From the NCBI GenBank assembly GCA_026874595.1, contig CM049314.1, forward strand, positions 56,654,300 to 56,718,299: a stretch of DNA of 64,000 bases, written 5' to 3'. The DNA comes from Sipunculus nudus. Taxonomy: Eukaryota; Annelida; Sipuncula; Golfingiida; Sipunculidae. Below, in pieces: positions 12,501 through 25,945 of this stretch. The notes under the pieces are model-generated. The model was not told the origin of the DNA and searched no databases. It saw only the letters and a program-made list of their open reading frames with translations. Made by a program: the position numbers and the translations under genes. How positions within the stretch are numbered: the stretch's first letter is position 1; each line of letters opens with the position of its first letter.

Positions 12501-13689
12501 TGATAAGCCCATGAACCCTATTGTGCGCCAATTGTACCGCTGTATCACGACCTTTCACATAGCGAGGCTGTTGGATGTAACTCACACAGTCCGCTGAAGT
12601 TTGTCAGGCCGAGAGTGATATATCCAGTAACTGATAAATAAATCACTAGAATAACATTGACTAGAAGTGTGAATGCGTAGATGGTTTGTTTTGTTAAGAT
12701 TACATTGCAACAGATATATTTAGAGGGGTCTAATGTTTAGGAATCAATGGAGCAATTTTTGGATAGATGCGGTCACTCTGCATTAGTATCTGCGGTGCAG
12801 CCTAACGGACGACTGGTAAGTGTAAACCTTATTTTCCTCGAATAATTTTGGCATTCTATAAGTTCCCATCAATCTATATACTTCTGACAGGTATCAATCA
12901 TTAGCCTTGTTTATACTATTTCATGGATAACAAAATTTTATGACGCCCATGTCCGGATGACTTTAATTTTAATTGCCAACTGTGAGCCAATCTCCCTCTG
13001 CGGCACCGATGGCGTTATTCTCGTATTATCGGCCATGTTTACCGCAGCCAAGCGATAGCTCAGGCGTCATTAGTAATGACGACTTCACACACAATCGCAC
13101 GCTATACGATATTTATATGAAAATATATTGTGTAAACATACGATTGTTTCAGTATTTACATTTAATACTCGAAGAGATAAATTCAAGGAGAAACTTACTT
13201 AACTGATAAGACAACGTTAGTTCACGCTTGGGATCTCCGGGAACTAATGAACCATTCAGAAGTCGGTGGGGGGGGGGGGGGGGGGTTCTATCGCTATATC
13301 AATTAGCACCGTGCTTATCAGCAGCATATCTTTGTGCCTTTGAACTGCGAGTTTTTTTACCCCCTTCTGCAACATTCGACACGGCCCCACTCCGAGTAGG
13401 AACTCCATTTGTTATAAACTCGTTTTGACAGGTACCTATGCCAACAAAACAAATAACATTTTTACTACATTAATCATTGCAGTTTGTAATTTGTTACCAA
13501 AACGTGACAGTAAATTTGAAGTTTCCATTAAGCCGAGCTTTAATTGAAGTGAGATAGTCGCCCTGATTTTGGTATTCTAATTGGCTCAGCACCGAGGATG
13601 AACACGTATTTCCGTTGTGAGGTGTTAAACAAATTAAATGCCTGACGACGTCATCTTCTGGACACCCTCTCCCAGCATGTACTCGAGAG
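9600..13689. other. Intergenic stretch, no supported gene
   Basis: No gene is supported. The region from about 11440 to 11850 is more GC-rich and rich in CGTACGA-like words. A second GC-richer patch lies at 12180-12600. There is a candidate short first exon at 12747-12815, described under findings, and an 18-base G run at 13268-13285. Confidence 0.45.
13268..13285. repeat. Poly-G tract (18 G)
   Basis: An uninterrupted run of 18 G on the plus strand, rare in this AT-rich sequence and able in principle to form a quadruplex. The exact length is prone to sequencing error. Confidence 0.85.
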
Positions 13690-14889
13690 CCATCAAAAGG
13701 CTTCTTGAATGAATTTTGCCAATCCCAAATAAGGGTAATGTTCCCCTTGATCTCCTACAATTTTCTTTTCATAGTTTGGAAAAGGTGGTCCGATAAAACC
13801 CAACTATTGGTCTTTCAGTGGTTCTATGTTGACTGCTGCACTTTCTATTCTGTTCCACCATAACAGTTCGCGAAATATGTATCTGGTAAGATGCTTTGGA
13901 TGTCGATTGCAGTCTGAACATTCAAAGTTTGCCCGCCTGCGATAAGAACCCGTAACGAAGAAAGGTATGGCTTTGCCGGTTTTTCTACTTTCAATACATC
14001 AAAGAGCAATAACCAAAGAACATTGCTGCTGTGCACCTTTCCTTTTCCGCTATAGCAAGGATTGTTTCAATATCTGTTTTGGTGACATATGTATCCATTG
14101 AAACGTTCAATAAGTCTAACACCAGGAACCACAGGGATAACGAGAATGGAGCCGCGTTGGGTGGTTGCCCTGTCGGTGAAGAAGATGACTGTTTAGGTCA
14201 ATGACAACTGTTTTCCAAAAACATAGACGTTGTTAATCAGCTCGAAATGAATATAAATGACCACCTTATGGATTCCAGTGCTACCCGTTGTTAAAAACAC
14301 AGCAGCTGCCGAGTCTAGAAGAATTTTGTCCTATATATTTTTAGTTTCGTTTATTTCAGATGGAGTCAACGTGTCTCGCGATTTCTCTAGTGAAAAAAAG
14401 TCCTAGTTAGGTTCTTTTATCAGCACCTGCTCAATAGCCGACAAGTCTAACTACTTGTGTTCGAACTGGCTCCAGAAGTGAAGTGTCTAATATATCTTGC
14501 TGAAATATCAAACACTTGCAATGTGTTATCTGCAGAAAGGTAAGTAATTCCTGTCCAGTTTTGGCATGTTGTGGAATGAGCACCACTGCGGCTCCCAGTG
14601 ATAATAAAGCATGTATGCTAACGTGGCGATCAGTGGAGTTAGATCCGATTATACTAACCTTGTCACCACATTTGAGACCAGGAAGCAGTCGTCGGAGTGC
14701 CGCAGCAACTTCAAGAGACTTCTGGAACAGTTCTGTGGAGCTGAGCATGCTTGCATTCAAATCGTTTTTGTAAATCTTTATCGCTACTTTCTCTGGATTT
14801 CCTATGAATCGTTCCTCTAATAGTCCAGAAAATGTTTTGTAGATAAAAGAAAAATATGCTGGGCAACTGGTGTAGCTTTTCTTCTTCAT
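13690..14889 (-). pseudogene. ANL-superfamily adenylating enzyme pseudogene
   Basis: Read on the minus strand from an ATG at 14889, the first 152 codons are open. They align along their length with the N-terminus of the intact enzyme at 34961-36625 (shared pattern of IYK-D, F-GLL/SDLL, GSNS/GANS, LGAAV/LGGAV, CKC and LVGY/LIGY). After a stop at 14431 the similarity continues in other frames. A core adenylation motif TTGSTG is encoded near 14285. A WFLV...DTYVTKTDIE stretch lies near 14100, SLRVLIAGGQTLN then YGGTE ends at a stop at 13845, and GFIGPPFPNYE follows in another frame. At the two checkpoints GSTG and GGTE/GTTE the spacing from the ATG is within 2 bases of that in the intact gene. 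It is therefore an intronless, colinear paralogue broken by several frameshifts and stops. Homology fades after about 13690, so the C-terminal domain is missing or unrecognisable. Confidence 0.85.
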
Positions 14890-17800
14890 TATTAATTCTC
14901 ACTCTGAAAAGGAAACCAAATGACAATGTATTGATTTCAAATAAGAACACAGGCACTTCCCGCGTTTTAACAATTTACGAATATGGTACTGCTATTTCTT
15001 ATAGAAAAACTGCAACAACCCTTATTTTGTTTAGCCCGCACAAGCTAGGTACAATGATTGAGTGCTTGCTATCAAATGGTGAGTCAAGCATTGCTACATT
15101 TGCTGTGCCTCGATGCCACAACACGTAACTAAAAGCGCTGCCGCATTTTTTCTACGCTCCCCAGGCAGGGGAAATCTTGCGCTTCTAAAGAAGCAACTGA
15201 TTTTCACGCTTCCTGCTTTGACCGTTTATGATACATTTAGACACCAGATGGCGGTTCGTTGTCCCGCTGAAAAAAAACGTGCGTATGATGTGACAAGCAG
15301 CCAACTAGATGCCAATAAACAAACACTCGACAGGCATCCTGGCTTCGCCCATAGCTGCGCTTCAAGCGCCGCTTGATGACAGTTTATGGTCGAATTTAAT
15401 TGCTCCCTCTGCATTCTCGCATCATCGACCGATTTAATTATGACATTATGACTGTGTTAGCTTGGCCATGTATCTTTTGTCTGCAGAACTGATAGGTAAA
15501 GGGCTGTCTAAAGAGCGTACATTTGTCTAATACTCAAGAGACTTGTTTTTCTTCAGATGCCGGTATACACTTAATTGTGTGGAATCGTACATCACACCCG
15601 CAGTGGAGGGATAATCAATAATAACAAAAAAAACAGAAACGTGTGAGAGTCGGTGCAGTGAACGAGCTGAGGAGAAGAATTAAATAGTATTTCCTGTCTC
15701 GTAAAAACCTCAAGGTAATTGTAAATAAAAGGTTTACTTGATGCCCAATTAAGACGGATTACCCTTTCCTCCAATTTTACTATAAATACATTGGTTATAT
15801 TCAGCGCGTTATATTTTATGCTATATATTTGATTGTTTAGGATAGTAGGCACGCTGAGACCCAATTAACTATCGCTTGGTATTGCTTGGTATAATTATAA
15901 GTCAGATAAAGCACGAATGTACAGAAACGTACTAGAAATGTCGTATTGGGCACAGAAAAACGTATCAGCGGCTAAACTGGTACTGAATCAGAATGACAAC
16001 GGGCACGGGGTAAGATATTTACAAATGAACACTAGGAAAATGTATTATTATACATTATTACCTGCAGATAATATATAATATTTCGTCCTGTATTAGGAAA
16101 GAGTCGTCCGGTGGAAGCGTTACCACTGCACGTTACGGAAGCCTATATTAGGTTGCCCTTGCATAAGATGTCATCGACAGAACCTGAATCACATTCGGAC
16201 TATAGTCCAGTCGAAAGTTGGGCAATTTTTCTGTCAGTAATCTCCATTCGAGATGCAACGTGATAGCTGTTAAGGCATCTCCCTGCGTGCATTAATTGTG
16301 ATTTAACGTCTCATACGATAATATAGTGCACCTCTAAACACGCTTGGTTATATAAGCAGACTGTAACATAGTCTTTTACTATGTTGATCAACCACATATC
16401 ATACTATTTATAAAAGTACTTATATTAATGTGCCCTAAACCTACATGTTCATTGTTTAGGTATCATACATAGTTTTGCATCGTAAAGATTCTGGACACAG
16501 GAAGACGACAACTTGAAGATATGAATATAAAATAAGTTTATTAAAAATGTATATATATGTATATATATAATATATATATATGAATATGTATCTCCAGCAG
16601 TTAGTTTGATTAATATCTTTCTATGTTAATCAGCACCTAGCAAGCATTTTTCCATTGTATCTTACTCTTTATATATAATTTCCGTGAAGAATTTTGAAAA
16701 TTTAGGACACCGTTTAGTTTGGAGTCACATTAAGTTGGAATCTGAAAAAGAATCATACCTCAGATCAAAACGCAAAATGCTTTCTGCCTTGACCTAATAC
16801 TACCTAATACTACCAGTGTGAAAAGTAATTGAAGTTGGCTATATTGCCTGAATATAAGATTTCAATTGACCAGGTTGTACACTGTGAACCGGTCGTAGAA
16901 ATGTACTTGCATACTTTTGGGAATACGTTAAATACCTTAGGCATTTATTTCTTTCATTTTAAAATAGATAATTGGCCTATTTTATAGATGTAACATAATC
17001 GGAAAGTAAATAGTGAAAAACATTAGATTTCAACAAGAAATATGCTTGTTATAAAATACACAGAATCATATTTCTTAATCTAAGATTTTTATTTCCGTGT
17101 CCAGGGAGGGGAGAACATTTTATAAATATAATTCTAAACATGAAAAATATGAAATATATAAATTCATTAAAATGACTGGATATAGAATAACCAGAAACAA
17201 GTATAAGAGCGCTTGTCATAAACTATAATGATACAGCAAAAGAAAATGAAAACATGTAAATCATATCTTTGACTGTATAATGAAGGATATCACATTCAGA
17301 TTGTTTGTTTGATATAAATATAAATAACATGGATAAGATGAAACATCAGACGCCATATGATTCTAACATGAAAGCAAATACAACAACCTTCCTTTTAAAC
17401 TGCGCAGTGGGTTTTAATATCGATTCGTTTTTCGATACTTTTCTATCGCGGAGACATGGGCAATCTTCAATTGTCTAAACGTACTTCTGCGTTCTGTCAC
17501 CAGCAACTTTGGAACCTATGACCTTCTGACAAACTATTCCAGCAGATCTGCCTCCTTCACCGTGCTGCCTTGCTTCAGAAATATGCATGCGGATAATTCT
17601 TGTCCCAGTTGGTCATCTAGCACGCCCGTCACCTGAAAGGCACTGTTTTCAGGATCTTCCAAATTATATTTTAAAAGTCTACTGGAAATATCTGGACTGC
17701 GGACCGTATAATTTTGTCAAAGTATATGTCCCTGATGTTCATATCACCAGTGTTGTTAATAAAGGCAAGTCACATGTGACGTATCAACAGTGGGGTGACG

Positions 17801-19956
17801 TCAGCGTCCGTACATCCTTTCCATAAATATACCCAAGTGTGACCAACAGTTCCTTAAATAAAGTTTGCCATTTCGGCTGACGGTTATGTCTTACCATGAT
17901 CTCTTTGTTGTCTGCCCGGTGTTGCGATGGTGAGGAAAAAAAACATCATGGGTCCCATTACGAATACAGCTTGTATATTTATCATGAGGTCGTTAGTATT
18001 TGGGCCGACGATTAAATTTTTATTTATCTCTCAGCCCTCTCGTATTCAACATATACTTAACCTTTAGTGCATGACTTGTTTACAGTTGCTCAAGAGTTTG
18101 TTTCGGGCTATTCTACACAGAGGAACATCGTATTGCATACACTGAAACAAATTAGATAGTATACCCCCATTCCGTGACTTTGACCTAGTAAGGAAATCCG
18201 GTTAAAATGTTTACATGATTTGTAACGGTTGTATAAAAATGGCTTTGTATATCATCCGATTATTTAGTTTAAGAGGTCAAGGGGTATACACACTCTCTAG
18301 TGTTATAGCATTACATTACATCATGTAATTTTTGGGATATCTTAATTAGTTTATTCAGCAAACATAAATCGAAACTAAAAGCACTGTCATAACACAAAAT
18401 GTCAGAGCACCTAACAAAACCTAATTTTGCGGAATTTCTCATGGGCGAAAGCGATAGGACGCTAAGCATTTTAGCATTATTAAATTACAGTAAAGCTTTA
18501 AGCTCTCAATGAAATATATGCAAGTGTCAATTATCACTAATCGATGTGCGGTCCGAAATTACACTCTTGAAGAATTTTACGCTTGAGCTGGCAGCTAGCT
18601 CTCGGCATTCCCTGCCAAACCTCCAAAATAATCTAACTAAATTTAAAATAAGAACGCAAAATGCTATTGTGTAATATGAAGACCTGATTAATATTGCCTA
18701 GACTTCTTGCAATATAATACCGTGCAGTTTGAACAAAATTAACAAAACACAATCTTCACTTGTAACAGTTTCTAACAGTTCCAACTGAACTCTGTTATAA
18801 TTTCTACCGCACAAACTGAATGAACAACCGCCTCAAGTGGTATTTAAAACGACTGATATAACAAACCTGTTCCAAGGTGATGTAGACTGCGCGTGACAGT
18901 CGGTACAAACCTGCCTATTCAGTGGTATTGGACACAATAAGTGAAGTGTTACACTGCCATATATTTACCTATTAAGGGCTGATCAGAAATGAGCGTCAGG
19001 TATGGTATTTTTTTATTGGTAAGATTCTGTCAGTGTCAACCTGCTTGTTTGGTCGTACAAAAAATTATATGAAGTGTTTCACTGGCATACCTGTTGAAGA
19101 CGGATCGGAAATGAACGTCTAGTATGGTATTAACCAATTTATTTGTGAGTTTTGTTTTGTCAATGGGAACATATTCTGCTGTCTTAAGTACTCCTATATG
19201 AATACAAATGAGACAGACAGAGGTGTAAAATGCCATAAGGATATTCACAGGTGTATTATGATGTGATTTGGAGCTTAAATGACGAGTTGCAAGTGGATAT
19301 GAGCAGACGTTATTAGATCATGGAGTATAAAGAATGTATTGACGCTTAATGAGTGCAAGAAATGGTCACATAAATGTAATATATTCACGCCTAATATGAT
19401 ACCTGTCATATATTTGAATCACACAATATGAATGTGTACGTCAGATACGCCAGTAATTACTTAAAATGTGTTAACATCAACTTTTATTAAAATTCTAACA
19501 ATTTTGGTACAGTACATATAATTTTAAATGTCTGAGATTCACCTTTAAATCAATGTGCACAAATTGATATGCTAGAAGCATTATACTGGCTATTATTCGT
19601 GTTTTATCACTGGCGTGAGTGTAGAGATCATAAATAGGATGCATTGGCGACAAACTTACAAGTCTCTGATTTGAGGTACACTATTCTTTATTGTAACTAT
19701 AGAGCAGGGGGGCAGCCCATGCTCAGGGGCGGGCCCCTTGTTACTTACTGACTCTCAACAGATAGCATGTATCCCAGCAAGATTCATAAAACACGGAGTT
19801 ACCAATCAGAGATTTTCCAGATGTGTCAGAACAGATACAGTTAAAGAAAGGTCTGCACAGGAGTTGAATGAAAGAGCAATTAGACTGCATAGAGTTGCCA
19901 TGTAATCAAGGCTAAGCAATTACAGTCATTATTGAGGCACATCAGAAAAATCTCTG

Positions 19957-20110
19957 AGTCCCTCTTATGATATCCTGTGTGATGTGTTAGTCTAATTCTC
20001 TCTTGTGCTATCCTGTGTGAGGTGTTAGTCTGAACCTCTCTTGTGGTATCCTCTGTGCAGTGTTAATGTGCACCTCTGTTGTGGTTCCTCTCGGCCTCTC
20101 TTGTCGTTTC
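19957..20110. repeat. ~38-bp minisatellite
   Basis: About 3.5 imperfect copies of a unit of about 38 bases containing CTCTCTTGTG, TATCCTGTGTGA and GTGTTAGTCT. The copies decay towards the right. Confidence 0.75.
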
Positions 20111-21196
20111 ATGTGATGAGGCACAGGTTAATACAGTTTACAGGGTTAAGGATCTTTGTTTGATACTAAACATTCGGTTTCGAAAAAAAACTGCTTTTCC
20201 ATTTGTTTTAGAGTTTAGGAAATTTGAAGTTTTCCAGGTTTATTCTCATTTTGTACATCGACCATATATCCTCAGCAATATTTATGGGTCAATTCAAAGT
20301 CCCCTCTTCAATTGTCCTCCTGTCAACCCCTTCATCCCAAAACACAATAATATCCCACTGCATCAAAACTTTCTTCACTCACAACAGGATCATGAACAAT
20401 ATAATCAGGTAAATAATATAAAATCAGATTTTGCTCTGATTCCAACATTACATTATAATTCACAAAGTAAGCTAATGTGCAATGTTCAAAATATTCGCAA
20501 TATGAGATGCATAATATTAAGATTACTGAGAATATTTGAAACTATAAACTGAATATAATTATTCAATGAGTATGTGTTTTATTCGCTGTAAATTAAGTGG
20601 GGGGTTAAAAATGGCACCGCGTCCATTGAAAAAGGGAGGGGACATGGCTTCCTGCCATCCTGAAACAAGACTCACACTTTCTTGCACAGGTAGCCCCTTC
20701 GTTCCCCGGCTTAAATTGTTGTCTGATAAGTGCGTCCGGAATTTTAATCATAGTATGACTACCTTTGAGGATTAGTATACAAATTAATTTTTAATTGTGT
20801 TTTTATGTTTTTTTTATTTATTTAACATTCAGCATAAAGACAGAAGATAATAGATATGTTGTACATAAAAAAGTAAGAATCATTTTATCCGCAGCTTTTA
20901 TTGATAAAGTAATATACAAAGAAACATGGAGCGTATCGCTAAAACGAATCGGGTATCGAAATGAGTGTATCACAATACGTATTGTACCTAATCAGTCGGA
21001 CCGATACCTAGCCCTCACATTTTAGAAGTGGACGGGTGACTATAATGACGGCCAATTACATGTTTTGCGTAATTTATTTATCGGTTCGTGATATGTACAC
21101 TAGATTCATCTTTATTGAACAAAATATAGAATTATATACTTCTCTTTTTAAAATATTTTGTCTGTTCTCTCTCAATAAATACGTATTATATTGATA

Positions 21197-21256
<60 letters not shown>
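21197..21256. repeat. Compound (CT)n(TA)n microsatellite
   Basis: About 12 CT dinucleotides followed by about 18 TA dinucleotides. Confidence 0.95.
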
Positions 21257-21258
<2 letters not shown>

Positions 21259-21943
21259 ATAATATGTACATAACAGTCATTTCTCTCGTATGTAATACAG
21301 GCCTTTTCATTTCTCCCTTTAAAATACTATGTCTGCTGTATCTTACAAATAATACATATTATCTTTCTCTATTATCTATCCCTCTCTTTTTCTCTTTCTG
21401 TCTCTCTCTTTCTCTCTGATTCTCTTAAAATTGCTTTAAATAAATAAGGAATATACTTTGGAAAAGAATTAATATATAATCGTTGCGCTTCAGAGAACAT
21501 AGATATTGGTTACTCAAAATGAATCAGTCACTCGGTGTTGTTATAACAATCGATATATCACTGTTACTCCTAATCCCTTTGACATTTAAATTTTCTAGAA
21601 ACCCTGATAAAGATGTGTTTCCTTTGATGTACACGGACAGATTGGATTCTTTCATTATGTCAAGTAAATTCTATTTATAATACATGCAGCGATTACTTCA
21701 AATTTTGATATTTTATGTTCTAATCTTCCTGATTTTATAGAATAATAAAACAATAAATCGATATAAAATACACACAAACATTGGATATATGTTTGTGACA
21801 TATCCAGTAGCCGACTGCTGACTGCTGACTATTATTTGAAGTATACTTGTCTCATTGTATTTTTGCTTCTATAAATCAAATATAATGTGAAATATGACCA
21901 TTTATAACGGTTTATTTGACAGAGGAAGCTTGCCTTTCTTGTC

Positions 21944-22048
21944 TGACCTGTGATAGGTCAACCGTCTTGCCGACTACCCGGCGTGGGTAAAGTCAATCAC
22001 CCATGATGCACGGGTCCGCTAGACTTTTGCCGGGTTTATCCTATCACA
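21944..22048. repeat. Hairpin-forming inverted repeat
   Basis: TGTGATAGG near 21949 pairs with CCTATCACA near 22040, and ACCCGGCGTGGGTAAAGTC pairs, with mismatches, with GACTTTTGCCGGGTTT. The block is more GC-rich than its surroundings. It could be a small MITE or a solo palindrome. Confidence 0.55.
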
Positions 22049-22854
22049 CTTTGTCTGAAAGAAAAACTACAAATTAACATAGGAGTATATCACTTGAGAC
22101 CGTTGTAACCAGTTTTGGACATTTAAGACCTGTAAGACAAATATCCATCTTATATTACCATTCAGCTATGCGATTCTCTATAGGACTGATGTTAACAAAT
22201 GACTTAACTTACAGTAATTTAACCTTATATTATATATGTATAGAGTTTTGAAATAGGCATTCTTTATTTCCACTCCAAGGTGGGAGTGGAAATAAGCATT
22301 CCTATTTGTATATAACATAATTAGTTATGAATATAAAGATATATTTCGTGTATCATAATCAGAAACGACACTTGTATTATAGTATTATTGACATAGAAGG
22401 CAAACCGACTTTTCTGAGAAAAAAAAAATTGTCAATGTTGTAGTCGGCGTTCCGGCTTTTGACATTCAGGAAGGACACCCAAATTCAAATATACACGGAG
22501 TGTCCATAATTTGATATACACTAGGTCACACCCAGCGGGGGCACTCAGTTTACCGATGACCCGAAAGGATTATTTGAGGTAGTTCCGTTGTCTGTAAACT
22601 CTAAAATTATCGTTAATCGGGAAATCGTGGCACTGTTTTGACATTTGCTTTTCAATGTACTTATGAAACAGTCAGTCCAGTGACATCATGAATTGTCAAC
22701 ATAGACTTAATAAATTGATTACCAAAACAACATAGCTTCAAAGAGGCTGTGTAATAACAGTGACAGTGTATACTGATAGGGCAGATCCCACCACAACATC
22801 CCGTGACTGACCGACGTGTAGCCAATAAAGCTGTTAGAGTCGAAGAAAGAGTTG

Positions 22855-23285
22855 ACCGACTTGTGAAGGCATATGCTGCGTTCGTTACTGCTCGGAAATA
22901 TGGTAATTACGAGTTTCCCAGTGGAAAATACCTTTCGAAAAGAATACCACTGAGAAACTGGGATTTTGCGGAGCTTGTCGATCAATCCCACTTAGCGACC
23001 TTCACCTTTATTCACTGCTTTTCGAGATGCAGGGAGCAAATAAAGACACAAACATTTGATTGGTTTACATAAAAGTTTCAAATGACAAATAAAGTTGAAC
23101 AAATATGACATGAAACATGTTTTATTAATTCTTTTTGGTTATTATAACAATCTAGACATCTGGTCAGTGGGTCTTTTGTTGGGTACCGAACGTTCGCAAG
23201 TCGTACGTACGACCTGCCATCCGGTCATTACCATATTTCCGAGCGGTAACGAACGCAACATTAATCTCTGTCAATTGGTCTTGGT
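22855..23285. repeat. Inverted repeat pair (TTACCATATTTCCGAGC)
   Basis: The plus-strand word ATTACCATATTTCCGAGCGG at 23226-23245, followed by TAACGAACGCA, is present inverted at about 22875-22910 as TGCGTTCGTTACTGCTCGGA and onward. The arms are about 45 bases long and face each other across about 310 bases. This fits the ends of a short DNA transposon, but I did not find the flanking target duplication. Confidence 0.55.
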
Positions 23286-25064
23286 CTAACGACACCACAT
23301 ATTGCCAGTTACCTACTCCGAGGTACAGTATCTAACGTGGTAGATGGTTGTTGTTGCTTGCTTTGCGTTGTGAGAGCGAAAGAGAGAGAGAGAGAACTAT
23401 ATGGAATTGATTATTGCATTATTAAGCATTGTAATTAGCTTGTACCGGGCAACTGAATCATATATATGATTATTTTATTCGCTAGATTTCTTTTCCCTTT
23501 TTGCTTTAGTTAGATCTTAATATGCAGCAGTTATTGTTTATGTGTTCGTCTGTGTATGATCGGAATTTTATTTATATCTGTATATCTTATAAGGAATGCA
23601 TGTATGTTGTATCCAGTCATGTTTTGTACTGTCTTGTAGGGATTAACGTTGAATTCTGGTATGTTTATAGTTAGGCTTATTAAAGTAATAGAAATATTTC
23701 CTTTTTATATTTGTGCGGACATAATGTAATTTCCCAGCATGTGTTTAATAAAGTATATCTGATCATATCTCGATTTATGTTTTTTCGATGAGTTGATGAG
23801 AGGAAGGTATGACCAGGTCGCTACGGTTAGCTCTGCGGCGTAAATCCACTTAGCACCTGATAGCCAGCAACCTCGGAACGCGTCACTCACCCTGCCTCAA
23901 CTCCGATGTGTGGGGAATAACTCTTTTTGTACCCCAAAAAATAAGTTTTGAATTCAGGCAACGCTTCTACCTTCCATTCAATTTAATTCATGGGTTCCAA
24001 ATTAAAGAATAGTCTACCAACAGAAACTAAAGAAGCTCTTTCCGTATATAAACATTTAAGAAACGCCTAAAGCACTTGATATTTAGCGGACTACTTACGG
24101 ACGTGAACTTTTAGTGAAATCATCTGATATTGTTACGTGTCATATAACATTATTGCATGCAAGTACTGACTTTTACCTCATTAAATATTTTTGGTTTTTT
24201 AACTTTTAACAAGTTTTTTTGTGGAAGATCAGGCTATGCCTGAATATGTCATTATTTTATTTTTTTTTTTACATTGCTAATAAATTTGCTAATAAAAATG
24301 TGATACAAAACGAAGATGTCCGAAAATCTCACCTCTACTTTGTTTGTGCGCTGTCTTTCCGCTATGGACCCATTGGAGCAGACAGCAAAACAAACAATTT
24401 TATCTTTTTTTTATAAAGTGCACCTGAAATCGGCTTTCTGCAAAATTCCTGTCCAATTGCAAGGAGTCACCTAAAAAGTAACGTAATCGCTTGTTTCTTT
24501 CGGGACCTACAGACGTCAGGTCAGTATTGTATAAGGCCAGTCAGTGTAAACCAACTTCATTGCTCCAATCAGTGGAATTCAAAGTAAGGTATCAGCGAAA
24601 AAACAATCCAGTCATGTTACTCTTGTTCTGCCGCAAGGTGGCGCATCGATCACCGGTCGAGCAAACACGAGGTGGAGAACGAGCGGAGGACTGACTGTGT
24701 TTTTTCATTGTCTTTTGAGAATGCTTTTGAGACTGAAAGCTGGCAGGCCTCTGAGACAATGCCCTGCCACACAGGGTTATGATTCAATGTGTGATATGAG
24801 TGAAAATATGTTATATTTAAAGCTCTTGTCCGGATGACGTCACATCGGTTCAAGGACCCTAGCTTCCATTAATGTTCTTATTTTAAATAATTAACAAACA
24901 TATATTTTAGTTACAGACCAGTCGCGCACCGTTTTGACGATGTTTCACTCAATTGGACATGAATGCTACAAAATAAAACAAAAATCATAGATATTGAATT
25001 ACTGCTTAGTATTCGTTTTATCAATTTGATAAATGATATAGGCAGTCAAATCTGTCTAGATATT

Positions 25065-25090
25065 TATATATACACACATATATATATATG

Positions 25091-25140
<50 letters not shown>

Positions 25141-25142
25141 TG
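25065..25142. repeat. (AT)n microsatellite, interrupted
   Basis: Mostly alternating TA with ACACAC and GTATAA interruptions. Confidence 0.9.
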
Positions 25143-25387
25143 TATAGGAAGAACTAAACTAGGTTTTCTGCAGACATTTCATGACTAATTAGTTTCGTAC
25201 TACATGCTCCGAGCGCGTGGCACTCCCCGGATGTTGTAGCTCGTTGCAATGAATATCAGTTGTGGGGGTCTTTGTTTATTGTAAAGCTACTTGGGTCAGG
25301 GTCAGCTGTGTGGTGTCATCCATCTTTGTTGATGGCAGGCTTCTGGTATTTCTCCGGTCCCAGGCTGGGGGCTGCACTATATATCAC

Positions 25388-25388
<1 letters not shown>

Positions 25389-25437
<49 letters not shown>
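25389..25437. repeat. (AT)n microsatellite
   Basis: Uninterrupted TA dinucleotides. Confidence 0.95.
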
Positions 25438-25441
<4 letters not shown>

Positions 25442-25683
25442 GACATCAGACAGATTAATGGGTATAGCTGGCAAGCTAGCCCCGTTGACCTTGCGAAGAG
25501 TCACACTGTCAGCTTCGTTTACGGATAGTCTCTAGCTCTTACGAAGGCTACAGGGGTAACTGAAATTTTAGCAACAATCTGTATATGTTATCCAAATAAT
25601 ATGATTGTTTGAAATGTTGGCGTTGATGCCTCTCTTCTTTTTATGTTCATTGACTGTCTAAAGCCAGCATCCGGAGAATTTAG

Positions 25684-25685
<2 letters not shown>

Positions 25686-25717
<32 letters not shown>
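25686..25717. repeat. (AT)n microsatellite
   Basis: Uninterrupted TA dinucleotides, about 20 bases before the 40-bp minisatellite. Confidence 0.95.
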
Positions 25718-25720
<3 letters not shown>

Positions 25721-25737
25721 TGTATATATTATTATAT

Positions 25738-25945
25738 ATATGACATACATAAAAACACAAGTTTAATCGGCCCATTCATATGACATAACAACGTCCATTG
25801 GCCCATACATATGACATACATAAAAACACAAGGTACATTGGCCCATACATATGACATACATAAAAACACAAGGTACATTGGCCCATACATATGACATACA
25901 TAAAACATAATGTACATTTGCCCAGAACATATGAAATACATAAAA
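25738..25945. repeat. 40-bp minisatellite
   Basis: About five tandem units of exactly 40 bases in the middle of the array (GCCCATACAT recurs at 25801 and 25841, for example). Each unit contains ATGACATACATAAAAACACA and AGGTACATTGGCCCATACAT. The outer units are diverged. Open frames read through it on the minus strand are artefacts of the periodicity. Confidence 0.9.

Noticed and set aside
15917-16009. 31-codon open exon starting at ATG 15917 with a GTAAGA donor
   Set aside because: No partner exon, no similarity and AT-rich surroundings; too little to call.
17587-17826. 79-codon open frame
   Set aside because: No recognised family, no splice context, and stops just outside; probably chance.
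20079-20552. 157-codon open frame on the plus strand
   Set aside because: It starts inside a minisatellite, has low-complexity AT-rich codons and shows no domain pattern. I treat it as chance despite its length.
22719-23072. Overlapping frames of ~90 codons on both strands
   Set aside because: They coincide with an inverted repeat, so the similarity between the peptides from the two strands comes from the repeat rather than from coding.
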